From: Desmodus rotundus
Lineage: Eukaryota > Chordata > Mammalia > Chiroptera > Phyllostomidae
Assembly: GCF_022682495.2 (NCBI RefSeq)
Contig: NC_071399.1
Location: forward strand, 54,366,873 to 54,430,872
Direction of reading: 5' to 3'
DNA length: 64,000 bases
Shown here: positions 24,511 to 35,817 of the stretch, in pieces
How the letters are laid out: each line of letters begins with the position of its first letter
Position numbering within the stretch: position 1 is the first letter of the stretch
Program-made: the position numbers and the translations under genes
The notes under the pieces: model-generated
Database searches by the model: none
What the model was told of the DNA's origin: nothing
What the model saw: only the letters and a program-made list of their open reading frames with translations

Positions 24511-25699
24511 CCTTTGTGTCACATTATATCCAAGGAGGCGTAATATGGGATTCAAAATAATCCTTTCTACCAGCTAGTAGCTTGCACTTTTCTGTGTTCC
24601 CAGTGAGGATAACCATAGGGTAAATAATGTACAACATGATAAAGATGTCCATCTTCAGCTAATACTGTGGCATCTGGTGCTTTGATTCTGGACCTGGGGG
24701 TTAGGTGGAAAGTATAAGAGGAGACACCTGTGAAGACCCTTCTCTTATTGACCTTCATATAAATATGTGGTTTTGAGTTGGTACCAAGAATAGTACCTCT
24801 CTCTGTGGGCCGGTGTGTTCTTCTCTGATGTAAGTCGTTCCTGATAGTTCATTCACTTAGAGACAAGGTGGTCTTCAGACAGGAAACCAGAGCTTAGACG
24901 GTGGGCTTTAGTCAGGCAGGACAAGGAATTTTATGGCTTTCTCAGGGCTCTGGCCTCTTTGATAAGGACTTTCAGGAGTGAATTTAGCTTTGCCTGACTA
25001 GTAGTTCATACCTAGAATACTGAGTCCAAGTACATACTCAGTGAGGAAGAGTGCTGTGGTTGATGGGTGATGTCTGCCTAGAGCAGCCTAGGGAAACCAT
25101 GCACCCTTTTGGCTACACATTGGCCAAATCTGTTGCTGCAGAGATTCACACAATCCTTGTAGGATGGCAGGGTCTAAATGTGACACACAGTGCATGGAGG
25201 CAGCAGGACAGTTAGGCAGGGAGGCTTCCCCATAGGGGTCACTTACTCAAGGTGGATAACCTACATGTGTAAACATGATCTGGTTACTTGCTATTTTTTG
25301 TTGAATTATCTTTTTTGATTCCTTAGCCATTAGTGTAATCTTCCCAAAATGTGTCTGGGTCTCTGCTTTGTCACAAGGGGCTGGTGGAGGATACATGTCT
25401 GGGCTGGTATGTAAAGAAGAATGGAGAAGACCAGGCTGCAGGAACAGTGGGACTAGCAGTGGGCAGCGGCCTAAGAACCCAAGGATACCTCAGGGCCCAG
25501 TCCTCCCTCCTCACACGTGGACTTCCTCTCCATAGGTGTGCTGAATTCTAATTCTCTGTCAATTTTTTAGCTTCAGTTTTTTCAGGATTTTGCTAAAAAC
25601 CATTGCTAAGATAGTTAATCAACCATTTTAAATCTCACTTCCATTAGGAAAAAAAAGGACAACTACACAGAAAGGGAAGGCAACCAATAAGACTTAAAT
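24511..25699. other. Unassigned intergenic sequence
   Basis: No gene or repeat family recognised. A 66-codon frame at 25351-25551 has no known motif and is treated as chance. Confidence 0.4.
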
Positions 25700-26000
25700 T
25701 GAATGAGCACTTACCAAGATATTTTGTATGTTTTACTTTTTTAAATCACTTTATTGAGGTATGATGAACATATAAAAAGCTGTACATATTTAATGAGTTT
25801 GGGGACCAACATACATCTATGAACCCATCACCACCATCTAACCATTACTTTCCAAAGTTTCCTTCCACCCATTGTATTATGATTTTATTATTATTATTTA
25901 TGGTAAGAACAGTTATTTCACAATTACCCTATGAGGTAAGTATTATCATCACCATCTAATTGATGATGAAACTGAGGTTTGAATAGGTCCAAGAACAGGC
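25700..26000 (-). repeat. MIR split by an ancient L1 3' fragment
   Basis: Antisense MIR text ('aatgagcacttaccaagatattttgtatg' then 'accctatgaggtaagtattatcatcacc' and 'gatgaaactgaggtttg') is interrupted at about 25741-25870 by L1 3' UTR-like text ('actttattgaggtatgatgaacatat', 'gaacccatcaccaccatc'). The two MIR halves together make a nearly complete element. No duplication was confirmed at the junctions. Confidence 0.6.
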
Positions 26001-27214
26001 CCTGAGCCTCCCACCCAGGCAAAGGCAGAGCCATGCCCCCAAACCTGGATATGCCAGTTCCTAGTGCACATTCTCCTTGCCCAGCTAAGCTCCCCCTCCC
26101 TAAGGGTCTTGGGGTTTACTTTCCTGGTGGAGCCACCTAAGGAGTATGGGCCTCAGGAAGGCTGAACAGGGGCAGGGACAGCAGTCCAGGGAGGAGCCAA
26201 AAAGCTCCGCTTTGGGCAGGCAGGAGAGGGCTGGGATGCTCTGTGCTCTTTGAAGCCGGGAAGGGAGCAGCTTCCCTGCCAAGAGGGACGTCTTTGAATC
26301 GAGGTGCCCATGACATCTGTCAGACTGTCGACTCTACAGGAGACCTAGAGTTTGAATGACATTGTGCTTCAGGGACTCCTCCGGCCTTCTGTCTGGACCT
26401 CTGTGCTAAAAACGCTCTTAACCACACGATTTGCCCTATGGATTTTTATGAATAAAAATTTCAAAGCACTGCATGGGGTGTTAGTTATGTGGCTTTCACT
26501 AAGTTTGAATGAGTTTGTATAACTAAATTATGGAACAACTTGTCCTTGCCTTCTGGGTGTGTGTGGTGTGTGTGTCCTCATGAGGTGGTGGGTGGGGAGG
26601 TGGGTGGGGTGAAGGCAGACATGATGACTTGACTGATGTCACTATGGATATTTGTAGAGACCTTATTAATACTCTGTAATTACATTATCTGTACTTTGAT
26701 GCTAGTGTTATTGTTCAGTTGACAGAATACTCCCTGTTAATTACAATAAACAAAGGGTTTCATTTCTGTAAAAAAAGGATTCTATAGCTTCTTTTTGCCT
26801 AAAGCAGCCCAAAATACCTATCCAGACTTTTTTTTTTTAATGGCTGAGAGAGGCACACCCAAGACAATTTTTATCACAATTACATCTGTATAGCTTGCAA
26901 ACAAGGAAGTGTATATTCACACCTTTCTGTCTGAATGTGGTGGCAGAGAGATTAGAAAGGTTTTGCATGCAAAGTTTAAACTGAAACTTGGAGTTTGTGT
27001 GACTAAGTAGTGAAGCTTGTCCCAGCATTGTTCCCTTTGGGTTTCAGTGTGCTGTGTAAACAGAAGCCTGGGGACTTTTTCTATGAGTTAGTGAGAAAGG
27101 AATTGAGATTTGTGATTCCTATTTCACAGATGAGAGGGCAAGAGGATAGATAAAGCACAGGCCACCCTGCCTGTCTGTATGAGTTTGAGGACATGAGAGA
27201 AGTAGCACAATAGT
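26001..27214. other. Unassigned intergenic sequence
   Basis: It includes short GT-rich and G-rich runs near 26555-26615. No gene recognised. Confidence 0.4.
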
Positions 27215-27425
27215 AAAAAACTGGCTTTGGCTCTGGTAGAATTTTAGCTCTGCCATGTATGTGTGACTTGTGGAGAGTTACCTCACTTCTCTGAACCTCA
27301 TATACAAAATGGAAAGAGTAACAGTACTTTCCTTATAGTGTTGCTGTGAATGAATGGAAAACACGCTTAGCACAGCTTTGATTCAGGGAGTGTATATACT
27401 TGGTTGGCTATTATTTTTAAGATGT
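27215..27425 (+). repeat. MIR SINE
   Basis: Sense MIR: 'ttttagctctgccatgtatgtgtgac', 'acctcacttctctgaacctcat', 'acaaaatggaaagagtaacagtac' and 'tgctgtgaatgaatgg'. Confidence 0.75.
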
Positions 27426-27724
27426 GCTCAATAATAATGTATGAAGGAGTGAAGAATATTTGTTCTGATCACAAGATGCTTCAGGCAGTGTTTTCAATTT
27501 TAACTTGAGCCAGGAAGAAAGCCTAATGAAGTGCTAGCCTCCCCCAGGAACCTTGTAACTTCTGATTGTCTGCAACAAGGATGACTGCTAATCTTCCTCT
27601 TTAACTGTGGTCATCTGCATTCTGCAGCGACAGCATCCAGGAATTCTTACTGGAGCCAGAGTGGAATTAGGGCTGGGCTTACACAGCAGGGCCCGAGGGG
27701 GCTGGTTGGTGCCTCTATAGCTGT

Positions 27725-27965
27725 ATATGGTAATGCTTATTGAACCCTTGCCATGTATCAGACATTGCTCTAAGTACTGTATGTCAGAACAACGATTCTG
27801 TCAATAGGCACTATGGTTATTCCCACTTTACAGATGATAAGACTGGGTCAGAGAGGTTCATTTAGGAAGTTTCTGGAAGACCCACAGCTTATAAGTGACA
27901 GGACTGGGATCTGAGTCCAGGCAGCCTGGCTCCAGCTTCCACTGACCACTGTGTTCTATGGCCTC
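27725..27965 (-). repeat. MIR SINE
   Basis: Antisense MIR, long and well preserved: 'cttattgaacccttgccatgtatcagacattgc', 'cactttacagatgataagactgg', 'agcttataagtgacaggactgggatctgagtccaggcagcctggctcc'. Confidence 0.85.
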
Positions 27966-28422
27966 CTTCGAGCCTATAAATGTGAAGCTGTGTGAATATG
28001 ATTTATGTAATTAGTCAGGGAACAGGACTTTCATTCTCTGATCTACCAAAATCCTGCTGAGAAATGTACCCAGGGTAGATCACCCAACCGGGTACCTGGA
28101 GCTGGCCCTGCTTAAATCTTTTACACACGTATGTGTGCGTACACATGCACACACACACATCTGTTTGTGGGTCTTTTGAAGCATTTCCTGAGGCTCAGAC
28201 AGGCAGATGAGAAATAGTATATGAATCACAAATGGACACTGTGTAACTGATTTAAGGAATTTGGAAGACAAGGGAAGAAATGGATTTTCAAATATTTTGT
28301 ACTTGCTGGAAGGCTCTCACAGATTCATCTTATTTCCAAATGGGTTAATACCCTTAAACATTTTTTTAAGCTTGTGTACGTGGGCATAAGATAAAGTCAT
28401 TGTCTCTCTTAATGTGTCCACT

Positions 28423-28470
28423 TCTCCTAGGAATGCTCTCCCTGCTCTAGGCGAGAGCATTCCTAGGAGA
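28423..28470. repeat. Perfect 18-bp inverted repeat (hairpin)
   Basis: The arms at 28423-28440 (TCTCCTAGGAATGCTCTC) and 28453-28470 are exact reverse complements, separated by a 12-base loop. I do not recognise the arm as a known repeat. See the findings for possible origins. Confidence 0.97.
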
Positions 28471-29009
28471 CAGTCACAGAGATGATACTGGCAGACAGAA
28501 CTGGCATTCCAACATGTGTTCTGGTCTACACCTTACCACTGGTCCTCTCGAGGGAGTGCAGGGCTATGTAAATCAGCCAGGAGAAGGGCTTAGCAATTAA
28601 AGAACCTGACACCTGTGCGATTGCTTCATTCCCAGGGGTCTCCAAACCTTTTTGAGTCACGAATCTCTATTCAGTGAAAATCCTCCTCAAACACCCAGGG
28701 TGTGAGGCAGTTTAAAGTGGAGGTGTCCAGGTGGGAACCCTGCTGCCTTTCCCACGATAAGACTCTGGTGCAGAGAAAAGCAGTTTGAAAGCCCCAGTGA
28801 ACAACATTCAGTTCCCTTTTAGAAGTCTAAAGACCAGCTTGTCCCTCTTTTGTCCTCCATTTCCCAGATCTTCTGGGTGCCTGGGATCCACTAGAGTGCA
28901 GGTAAAGTCCAAGGACAATTTTAAGGGGCCAGACTTAATAACCATTCTGCTCTACTCTTCCCTAAAAAGTGAAGGGTGGTGGTGGTGAAAAGTTAATGAA
29001 AGGTAGACT

Positions 29010-29262
29010 AGTTTAGAGGTTGGGAACATGGATTGCGGAGTCACAGTGCCTGGGTTCAAAGCTCTGTTTTCCTACTTACTAGCTGGGTGACTGTGGCAAG
29101 TTCCTTAGCCTCTCGGTGCCCCAATTTTCTCATCTTTAAAATGGGGACTAAATGATAGCAAACTATGTCATTGGGCGGTTGTGAGACTTAACTGGATTAA
29201 CATGTATGATGCACTTAGAAAAGATCCTGGCACATAGTAAGTGCTCAAAATTATTAGTAATC
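29010..29262 (+). repeat. MIR SINE, near full length
   Basis: Sense MIR with both ends: 'gcggagtcacagtgcctgggttcaaagctctg', 'actagctgggtgactgtggcaag', 'tttaaaatggggactaaatgatag', 'ctggcacatagtaagtgctcaaaa'. Confidence 0.9.
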
Positions 29263-29466
29263 ATTATTTAAATAATTTTTCCTCTTATTCCACAAATAAA
29301 TTCCAATGTATGCTAAAATGCAAGTGACAGATTTTCTGACATGCAGGGTTTTTTTTTTTTTTTTTTTGAGGGTAAGGAAGAGCAAAGCAGTACTGGAAGG
29401 AAGAGAAAGGGGTATTGTGGAGGGTAGAAAAGCCACAGAAAGGAAATCCTACAGTGTGTAGAAGGG

Positions 29467-29505
29467 GTAGTGCGGGGGTGGGTGCACTACCCACCCCCTC
29501 ACTAC
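29467..29505. repeat. Near-perfect 17-bp inverted repeat (hairpin)
   Basis: The arms at 29467-29483 and 29489-29505 pair at 16 of 17 positions around a 5-base loop (GCACT). The stem is G/C-rich. Confidence 0.95.
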
Positions 29506-30789
29506 TCCAGTCCACTAGATACAGAGTCTTGAGCAGTTTAAGAAATGGGGCTATACCTTCTATGAACCTAAGAGAGCAAAAAGCCTCATTGGAATTTTAT
29601 ATAACAGTTTTGTTTTATGAACCAGCACTACCTCACCCAACCATTTTATAGTAAGTCATTTTCTTTTCTTTCTTTCTCTTTTGGACACCCTTTCATTATG
29701 TGAGACGCTAAGCTATTTCAGGCCTTGTACCTCTGCTCCAGGTGCTGGGCCAGGAGAACAGCACATATTCCGTCTGGAAGACTTCCTGAGGGGTTAGAGA
29801 GGGCTGCAGGGCAGAAATGCCAGGTGACTCTGGAAATCAGTAGCCTGCTAAATATAGCAGGTGATCATGCAGTTATTCCGTTGATTTTTTTCTAATCACG
29901 GTTTACCAGAGACCTTAACCTTTAGAATTCTTAACAGCAGGAAGGCTGCAAAAGCTGTTCTTGTGTCCTCTCACAATAAATATCTTTGAAGAGTAATTAG
30001 GCAATGTATTGTTACCTTGGTTTCACAGAACCAAACTTAGAGTATAACTGCTTGGTGTCCAGAGCCAGGGATCAAGAAATAAACAAACTTCAGTTGAGCT
30101 GAAGCAAGGACATGGGGAGGCCCAGAAACCTGGAGTCCAAGCCTGGGAGCATCACAGATATAAGGGAGCTGGATTAGAGGATACCATCCATGAATTCTCC
30201 AATTTTTAAAAGGCTGAGAGCAATAAGGGTCCAACAGAAATGTAACTGGATGTAAGGTAAGAATAAAAAGAAGCACTGAACATGTATAATCACAGGACAT
30301 ACATAATCATACATAGGGCAATTATAAGACATATAAATACAGGTCATCATGGGAATCATTATGATGGAGGGAGTGATAAACAATTTGCTCAGAAGGAGTA
30401 ATGGTGTGAAGACGTATTTCTCTCTCGTTCCTCATAATTTTGACAGTACTTGGATTCCAGGGTCTGGTGGTCAAATATTTTAGTTTGGTGAGGTCTTGGT
30501 GGGGGGTGGGGATGGGGTGACACTCTAGCTAAACATACAGTTTTGTTGACACTGACTGTGGTGGTGATTTTGATCCTGGACTTGCAGAGGAGAGACGTAG
30601 GGTCAAGTTCATTCAGAATCAATGATGAACTCCCAGAGGAACAAAGGAATAAGCCAGATACTCTGTCTCTATTGAAAGCAGAGAGGATATAAAAAGAGAA
30701 TAACCCTCTCCCCGAGATTTTGGGTCACTGGGGAAGAGCTGGATATTTTGGAAGGAGCTCATGCTCTGAGGTTCCCTTGAAAACTCCTA
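29506..30789. other. Unassigned intergenic sequence
   Basis: Open frames of up to 87 codons on the minus strand have no recognisable features. No repeat family named. Confidence 0.4.
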
Positions 30790-30874
30790 GTTTGTATTTT
30801 TTAATTTAGAAAATATTTGTTGATATGCTGGGCACTATTTTGAGTATTGCTGGATGGGGAGTGGGGAAACAAAA
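30790..30874 (-). repeat. L2 LINE, left half of a split copy
   Basis: 'aaaatatttgttgatatgctgggcactattttgag' and 'tggggaaacaaaac' match antisense L2. The probable continuation ('attccctgacctt...' to 'gtaaacaaataacac') lies at about 38370-38440, after 7.5 kb of inserted L1 sequence. Confidence 0.6.
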
Positions 30875-31699
30875 CTAAATAGATATATGAAAAGCTCAAT
30901 GTCACTAATCATCAGAGAGATGCAAATTAAAACCACAATGAGATATCACTTCATACCTGTCAGAATGGCCATCATCAATAAATCAACAAACAACAAGTGC
31001 TGGCAAGGATGTGGAGAAACGGGAACCCTAGTGTCCTGTTGGTGGGAATGCAGACTGGTGCAGCCATTGTGGAAAACAGTATGGAGTTTTCTCAAAAAAT
31101 TAAAAATGGAACTGCCTTCTGACCCTGTGATTCCACTTCTGGGAATATATCTGAAGAAACCTGAAACACTAATTTGAAAGTAGGTATGCCCCACTATGTT
31201 CATTGCAGTGTTATTTGCAATAGCCAAGCTTTGGAAGCACCACGAGTGCCCATCACTAGATGAGTGGATAAAAAAGAAGTGGTACATTTACACAATGGAA
31301 TACTATTTGACCATAAAAAAGAAGAAAAGCTTACATTTTGTGAGAGCATGGATGGACCTGGAGGTATTATTCTAAGTAAGGCAGTCAGAGAAAGACGAGT
31401 ACCATATGTTTTTACTTTTATGTGGAATCTAATGAACAAAATAAACTAACAAACAAAATAGAAATAGACCCATAGATATAGTGAATAGACTGACCGCTGT
31501 CAGAGGGGTGGTGTAGGGGGCTGGGTGGAAAAGGTGAAAGGATTAAGCAAAATGATGATTACCAGATGAAAAGAGAGTAGGGGAGGTAGAATAAGGTAAA
31601 AGGAATAAATGGTGATGGGAAGAGACTTGGGGTGGTGAACACACAATGTAATATATAGATGATATATTATAGAATTGTACACCTGAAACCTATATAAAT
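30875..31699 (+). mobile_element. 5'-truncated L1 (+), interrupted by the full-length L1
   Basis: The sequence covers the end of an ORF2 (antisense to its nested partner): residues resembling [32 protein letters not shown] and [13 protein letters not shown] are readable at 30854-31177, then stops appear. The 3' UTR follows to 31699, where the nested L1 begins. The missing tail ('ttattaaccaatgtcac...') resumes at 38326. It is older than the nested L1 but younger than the L2 it sits in. Confidence 0.85.
31684..31699. repeat. Left target-site duplication of the full-length L1 (16 bp)
   Basis: TGAAACCTATATAAAT is identical to 38310-38325. The repeat belongs to the 3' UTR of the host L1. Confidence 0.95.
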
Positions 31700-31857
31700 G
31701 TTTTTTTATTGTTATTCAATTACAGATGTATGCCTTTTCTCCCCATCCCTCCACCCCACCCCAGGTGAACCCACCTCCCTCCCCCACCTCCACCCTCCCC
31801 CTTGGTTTTGTCCATGTGTCCTTCATAGTAGTTCCTGTAATCCCCTCTTCCCACTGT

Positions 31858-31875
31858 CCCCCCCCCCCCCCCCCC
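31858..31875 (-). repeat. Poly-G tract in L1 3' UTR (18 G on the sense strand)
   Basis: Eighteen consecutive C on the plus strand, so G18 on the L1 sense strand. A G-rich tract is a common mark of mammalian L1 3' UTRs. Confidence 0.95.
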
Positions 31876-31949
31876 GCTCTGGCTATTCTTAGATTGTTCT
31901 TAACTTCAATGTCTCTGGTTATATTTTGTTTGGTTTTTTCTTCTATTGA

Positions 31950-34900
31950 TTATGTTCCAGTCAACGGTGATATCATAAGGTATTTGTCCCTCACCGCCTG
32001 GCTTATTTCACTCAGCATAATGCTCTCCAGTTTCATCCATACTGTTGCAAAGGGTATAAGCTCCTTCTTTCTCTCTGCTGCGTAGAATTCCATTGTGTAA
32101 ATATACCATAGTTTTTGGATCCACTCGTTTGCTGATGGGCACTTCGGTTGCTTCCAGTACTTAGCTATTGTAAATTGTGCTGCTATGAACATTGGGGTGC
32201 ACAGGTTCTTTTGGATTGGTGTTTCAGGGTTCTTAGGGTATAATCCCAGCAGCGGAATTGCTGGGTCAAAGGGCAGTTCCATTTTTAGTTTTCTGAGGAA
32301 ATTCCATACTGTTTTCCACAGTGGCCTCACCAGTCTGCATTCCCACCAACAGTGCACTAGGGTTCCCTTTTCTCCGCATCCTCTCCAACATTTGTTTGTG
32401 CATTTGTTTATGTTGGCCACTCTGACTGGTGTGAGCTGGTACCTCACTGTGGTTTTAATTTGCATCTCTCTGATGGCTAGTGATGCTGAGCATCTTTTCA
32501 TATGTCTCTGGGCCCTCTGTATGTCTTCCTTGGAGAAGTGTCTGTTCAAGTCCTTTGCCCATTTTTTAATTGGGTTGTTTGCCTTCCTGGAGTGGAGTGG
32601 TGTGAGTTCTTTATATATTTTGGAGATCAGGCCCTTGTCTGAGGTATCCTTGGCAAATATGTTTTCCCATACTTGTGGTTCTCTTTTTATTTTAATGCTG
32701 TTTTCTTTAGCCATGCAGAAGCTTTTTATTTTGATGAGGTCCCATTTGTTTATTCTTTCCTTAATGTCCCTTGCTTTAGGGGATGTGTTTGTGAGGATGT
32801 TGCTGTGTGGAATGTCTGAGATTCTCCTGCCAATGTGTTCCTCAAGGACTTTTATGGTGTTACGACTTATATTTAAGTCTTTTATCCATCTTGAGTTTAT
32901 TTTCGTGTACGGCGTAAGTTGGTGATCGAGTTTCATTTTTTTGCACGTAGCTGTCCAGATCTCCCAACACCATCTGTTGAAGAGGCTGTTTTTGCTCCAT
33001 TTTATGCTCCTGCCTCCTTTGTCAAATATTAATTGACCGTAAAGGCTTGAGTTTATTTCTGGGCTCTCTGTTCTGTTCCATTGGTCTATGTGCCTGTTTT
33101 TATGCCAGTACCAGGCTGTTTTGATTACAGTGGCCATGTAATACAGTTGGATATCAGGTATTGTGATCCCTCCTGCTTTGTTCTTCTTTCTCAAAATTGC
33201 TGCAGCTATTCGAGGTCGTTTATGGTTCCATATGAATTTCTGCAATGTTTGTTCTATATCTGTGAAATATGTCATGGGTACTCTAATAGGGATTGCATTG
33301 AATCTATAAATTGCTTTGGGTAGTATGGCCATTTTGATGATGTTAATTCTTCCAATCCATAAGCATGGTACATGCTTCCATTTGTTTGTGTCTTCCTTAA
33401 TTTCTTTCTTCAGTGTTGTGCAGTTTTCTGAGTACAGGTCTTTTACCTCCTTGGTTAGGTTTATTCCCAGGTACTTTATTTTTCTTGTTGCTATATCAAA
33501 TGGGATTTTTTTCCTGATTTCTGTTTCTGCAGTTTCGTTGTTGGTGTACAGGAATGCCTTTGATTTCTGGGTATTGACTCTGTATCCAGCTGTTTTGCCA
33601 AATTCATTTATTAGGTCGAGTAGTTTTTTGGTGGAGTCTATAGGGTTTTCCATGTACACTATCATGTCATCTGCAAACAGTGACAGTTTCATTTCCTCCT
33701 TTCCAATTTGGATGCCTTTTATTGCTTTTTCTTGTCTGATTGCTGTGGCTAGGACTTCCAATACTATGTTGAATAGGAGTGGTGGGAGAGGGCATCCTTG
33801 TCTTGTTCCTGATCTTAGTGGGAAAGCTCTAAGTTTTTGTCCATTGAGTGTGATGTTGGCTGTAGGTCTCTCATATATGGCCTTTATTATGTTGAGGACT
33901 GTTCCCTTCATTCCCACTTTGCTGAGTGTTTTTATCAGAAATGGGTGCTGTATCTTATCGAACGCTTTTTCCACATCTATTGATATGATCATGTGATTTT
34001 TGTCTTTGCTGTTGTTGATGTGATGTATTATGTTTATTGATTTGCGAATATTGTACCATCCTTGCATCCCTGGGATGAATCCCACTTGGTCATGGTGGAT
34101 GATCTTTTTAATGTATTGCTGGATGCGGTTTGCTAATATTTTGTTGAGAATTTTAGCGTCTATGTTCATCAGCGATATTGGCCTGAAGTTTTCTTTCTTC
34201 GTTGTGTCTTTATCTGGTTTTGGGATTAGGACGATGCTGGCTTCATAAAAAGAGTTTGGGAGTCTTCCATCAGTTTGGATTTTTTCAAATAGTCTGTGAA
34301 GGATAGGGGTTAGCTCTTCCTTAAATGCTTTGTAGATTTCTCCTGTGAAACCATCTGGTCCAGGGCTTTTGTGTGATGGGAGTTTTTTGATGACTGCTTC
34401 AATTTCGTCTGCTGTTATTGGTCTGTTCAGGTTTTCTGCTTCTTCTTCATTCAGTTTTGGAAGATTATATTTTTCTAGAAATGTGTCCATTTCATCTAGG
34501 TTTTCAAATTTCTTAGCATACAGTTCTTCATAGTAATTTCTTACAATCCTTTGTATTTCTGTGGTATCAGTTGTAATCTCTCCTCTTTCATTTCTAATTC
34601 TGTTTATTTGGATCCTCTCTCTTTTCTTCTTGATGAGCCTATTTAAAGGCTTGTCGATTTTGTTTATCTTTTCAAAGAACCAGCTCCTGGATTCATTGAT
34701 CCTTAGGACTCTGCTTTTAGTCTCTATGTCATTTAGTTCTGCTCTGATCTTGATTATTTCCTTCCTTCTGCTTGCTCTGGGCTGTCTTTGTTGTTGTTCC
34801 TCGAGTTCTTGTAGGCATAGGGTTAGGTTGTTTGTTTGAACTGTTTCTATCTTCTTAAGGTAGGCCTGTATTGCTATGAACTTCCCTCTCAGGACTGCCT

Positions 34901-35771
34901 TTGCTGTGTCCCATAGGTTTTGGGTTGTTGTGAGTTCGTTTTCATTTGTTTCCAGAAAGTTTTTGATTTCTTCCCTAATCTCGTTCTTGACCCATTCATT
35001 GTTTAATAGCATGCTATTCAGTCTCCATGATTTTGAGTGTTTTGGGTTTCTTCCTTTGGGGTTGGTTTCTAGTTTCAGTCCCTTATGGTCAGAGAAAATG
35101 CTTGATATGATTTCAATTTTCTTGAATTTGTTGAGGCTTGCTTTGTGTCCTATCATGTGGTCTATCTTTGAAAAAGTTCCATGGACACTTGAAAAGAATG
35201 TGTATTTTGCTTCTTTGGGATGAAAAGCTCTGTATATATCAGTTAAGTCCATTTCCTCTAGGGTATTGTTAAGTGACACAATATCTTTGTTGATATTTTG
35301 TTTGGAAGAGCTGTCCATTTTTGATAGTGGGGTGTTAAAGTCCCCTACTAAAATTGTGTTGCTGTCAATATCTTTCTTGAAGTCCTCCAAGATTTTCTTT
35401 ATGTATTTGGGTGCTCCTATGTTGGGTGCATATATATTTACAATGTTGATGTCTTCTTGGTGGATTCTTCCTTTGAGTATTATGAAGTGACCTTCTGGGT
35501 TTCTCTTTATGGCCCTTCTTTGGAAGTCTATTTTGTCTAATATGAGTATTGCTACCCCTGCTTTTTTTTCCTGTCTGTTTGCTTGGAAAATTTGTTTCCA
35601 GCCCTTCACTTTCAGTCTGTGTAAGTCTTTTGTCCTGAGATGGGTCTCTTGTAGGCAGCACATGTGTGGGTCATGTTTTCTTATCCATTCAGCTATTCTA
35701 TGTCTTTTGATTGGAGCATTTAATCCATTTATGTTTAAGGTTATTATCGATAGGTAGTTATTCATTGCCAT
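31950..35771 (-). CDS. LINE-1 ORF2 protein (endonuclease-reverse transcriptase), intact
   Basis: The frame is 1273 codons without interruption, matching the usual L1 ORF2 length (human 1275). It nicks target DNA and reverse-transcribes L1 RNA at the nick. The endonuclease domain (about residues 1-240) shows LNINGLNAP with the catalytic Asn, QETHL with the metal-binding Glu at residue 42, VGDFN near 144, and SDHKG with the catalytic His. The reverse transcriptase (about 500-775) has [25 protein letters not shown] and FADD near residue 700. The C-terminal C-x3-C-x7-H-x4-C motif is complete ([18 protein letters not shown], about 1130-1147). One oddity is CPLPPLLF where CPLSPLLF is usual, next to the reverse transcriptase active-site region. 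Long plus-strand frames across this interval are antisense shadows. Confidence 0.96.
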   Translation of the reverse strand: MAMNNYLSIITLNINGLNAPIKRHRIAEWIRKHDPHMCCLQETHLRTKDLHRLKVKGWKQIFQANRQEKKAGVAILILDKIDFQRRAIKRNPEGHFIILKGRIHQEDINIVNIYAPNIGAPKYIKKILEDFKKDIDSNTILVGDFNTPLSKMDSSSKQNINKDIVSLNNTLEEMDLTDIYRAFHPKEAKYTFFSSVHGTFSKIDHMIGHKASLNKFKKIEIISSIFSDHKGLKLETNPKGRNPKHSKSWRLNSMLLNNEWVKNEIREEIKNFLETNENELTTTQNLWDTAKAVLRGKFIAIQAYLKKIETVQTNNLTLCLQELEEQQQRQPRASRRKEIIKIRAELNDIETKSRVLRINESRSWFFEKINKIDKPLNRLIKKKRERIQINRIRNERGEITTDTTEIQRIVRNYYEELYAKKFENLDEMDTFLEKYNLPKLNEEEAENLNRPITADEIEAVIKKLPSHKSPGPDGFTGEIYKAFKEELTPILHRLFEKIQTDGRLPNSFYEASIVLIPKPDKDTTKKENFRPISLMNIDAKILNKILANRIQQYIKKIIHHDQVGFIPGMQGWYNIRKSINIIHHINNSKDKNHMIISIDVEKAFDKIQHPFLIKTLSKVGMKGTVLNIIKAIYERPTANITLNGQKLRAFPLRSGTRQGCPLPPLLFNIVLEVLATAIRQEKAIKGIQIGKEEMKLSLFADDMIVYMENPIDSTKKLLDLINEFGKTAGYRVNTQKSKAFLYTNNETAETEIRKKIPFDIATRKIKYLGINLTKEVKDLYSENCTTLKKEIKEDTNKWKHVPCLWIGRINIIKMAILPKAIYRFNAIPIRVPMTYFTDIEQTLQKFIWNHKRPRIAAAILRKKNKAGGITIPDIQLYYMATVIKTAWYWHKNRHIDQWNRTESPEINSSLYGQLIFDKGGRSIKWSKNSLFNRWCWEIWTATCKKMKLDHQLTPYTKINSRWIKDLNISRNTIKVLEEHIGRRISDIPHSNILTNTSPKARDIKERINKWDLIKIKSFCMAKENSIKIKREPQVWENIFAKDTSDKGLISKIYKELTPLHSRKANNPIKKWAKDLNRHFSKEDIQRAQRHMKRCSASLAIREMQIKTTVRYQLTPVRVANINKCTNKCWRGCGEKGTLVHCWWECRLVRPLWKTVWNFLRKLKMELPFDPAIPLLGLYPKNPETPIQKNLCTPMFIAAQFTIAKYWKQPKCPSANEWIQKLWYIYTMEFYAAERKKELIPFATVWMKLESIMLSEISQAVRDKYLMISPLTGT

Positions 35772-35817
35772 TTTTTCCTGCCTGTGTTCCTCTGTTTTTC
35801 TCTTTTCCTTTCTTTCC
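35772..35817 (-). other. L1 inter-ORF spacer
   Basis: A 46-bp gap between the ORF1 stop and the ORF2 start, similar in scale to the spacer of human L1. Confidence 0.85.

Noticed and set aside
30854..31177. A 107-codon frame as a possible gene
   Set aside because: It is the C-terminal end of ORF2 from the interrupted, truncated L1.
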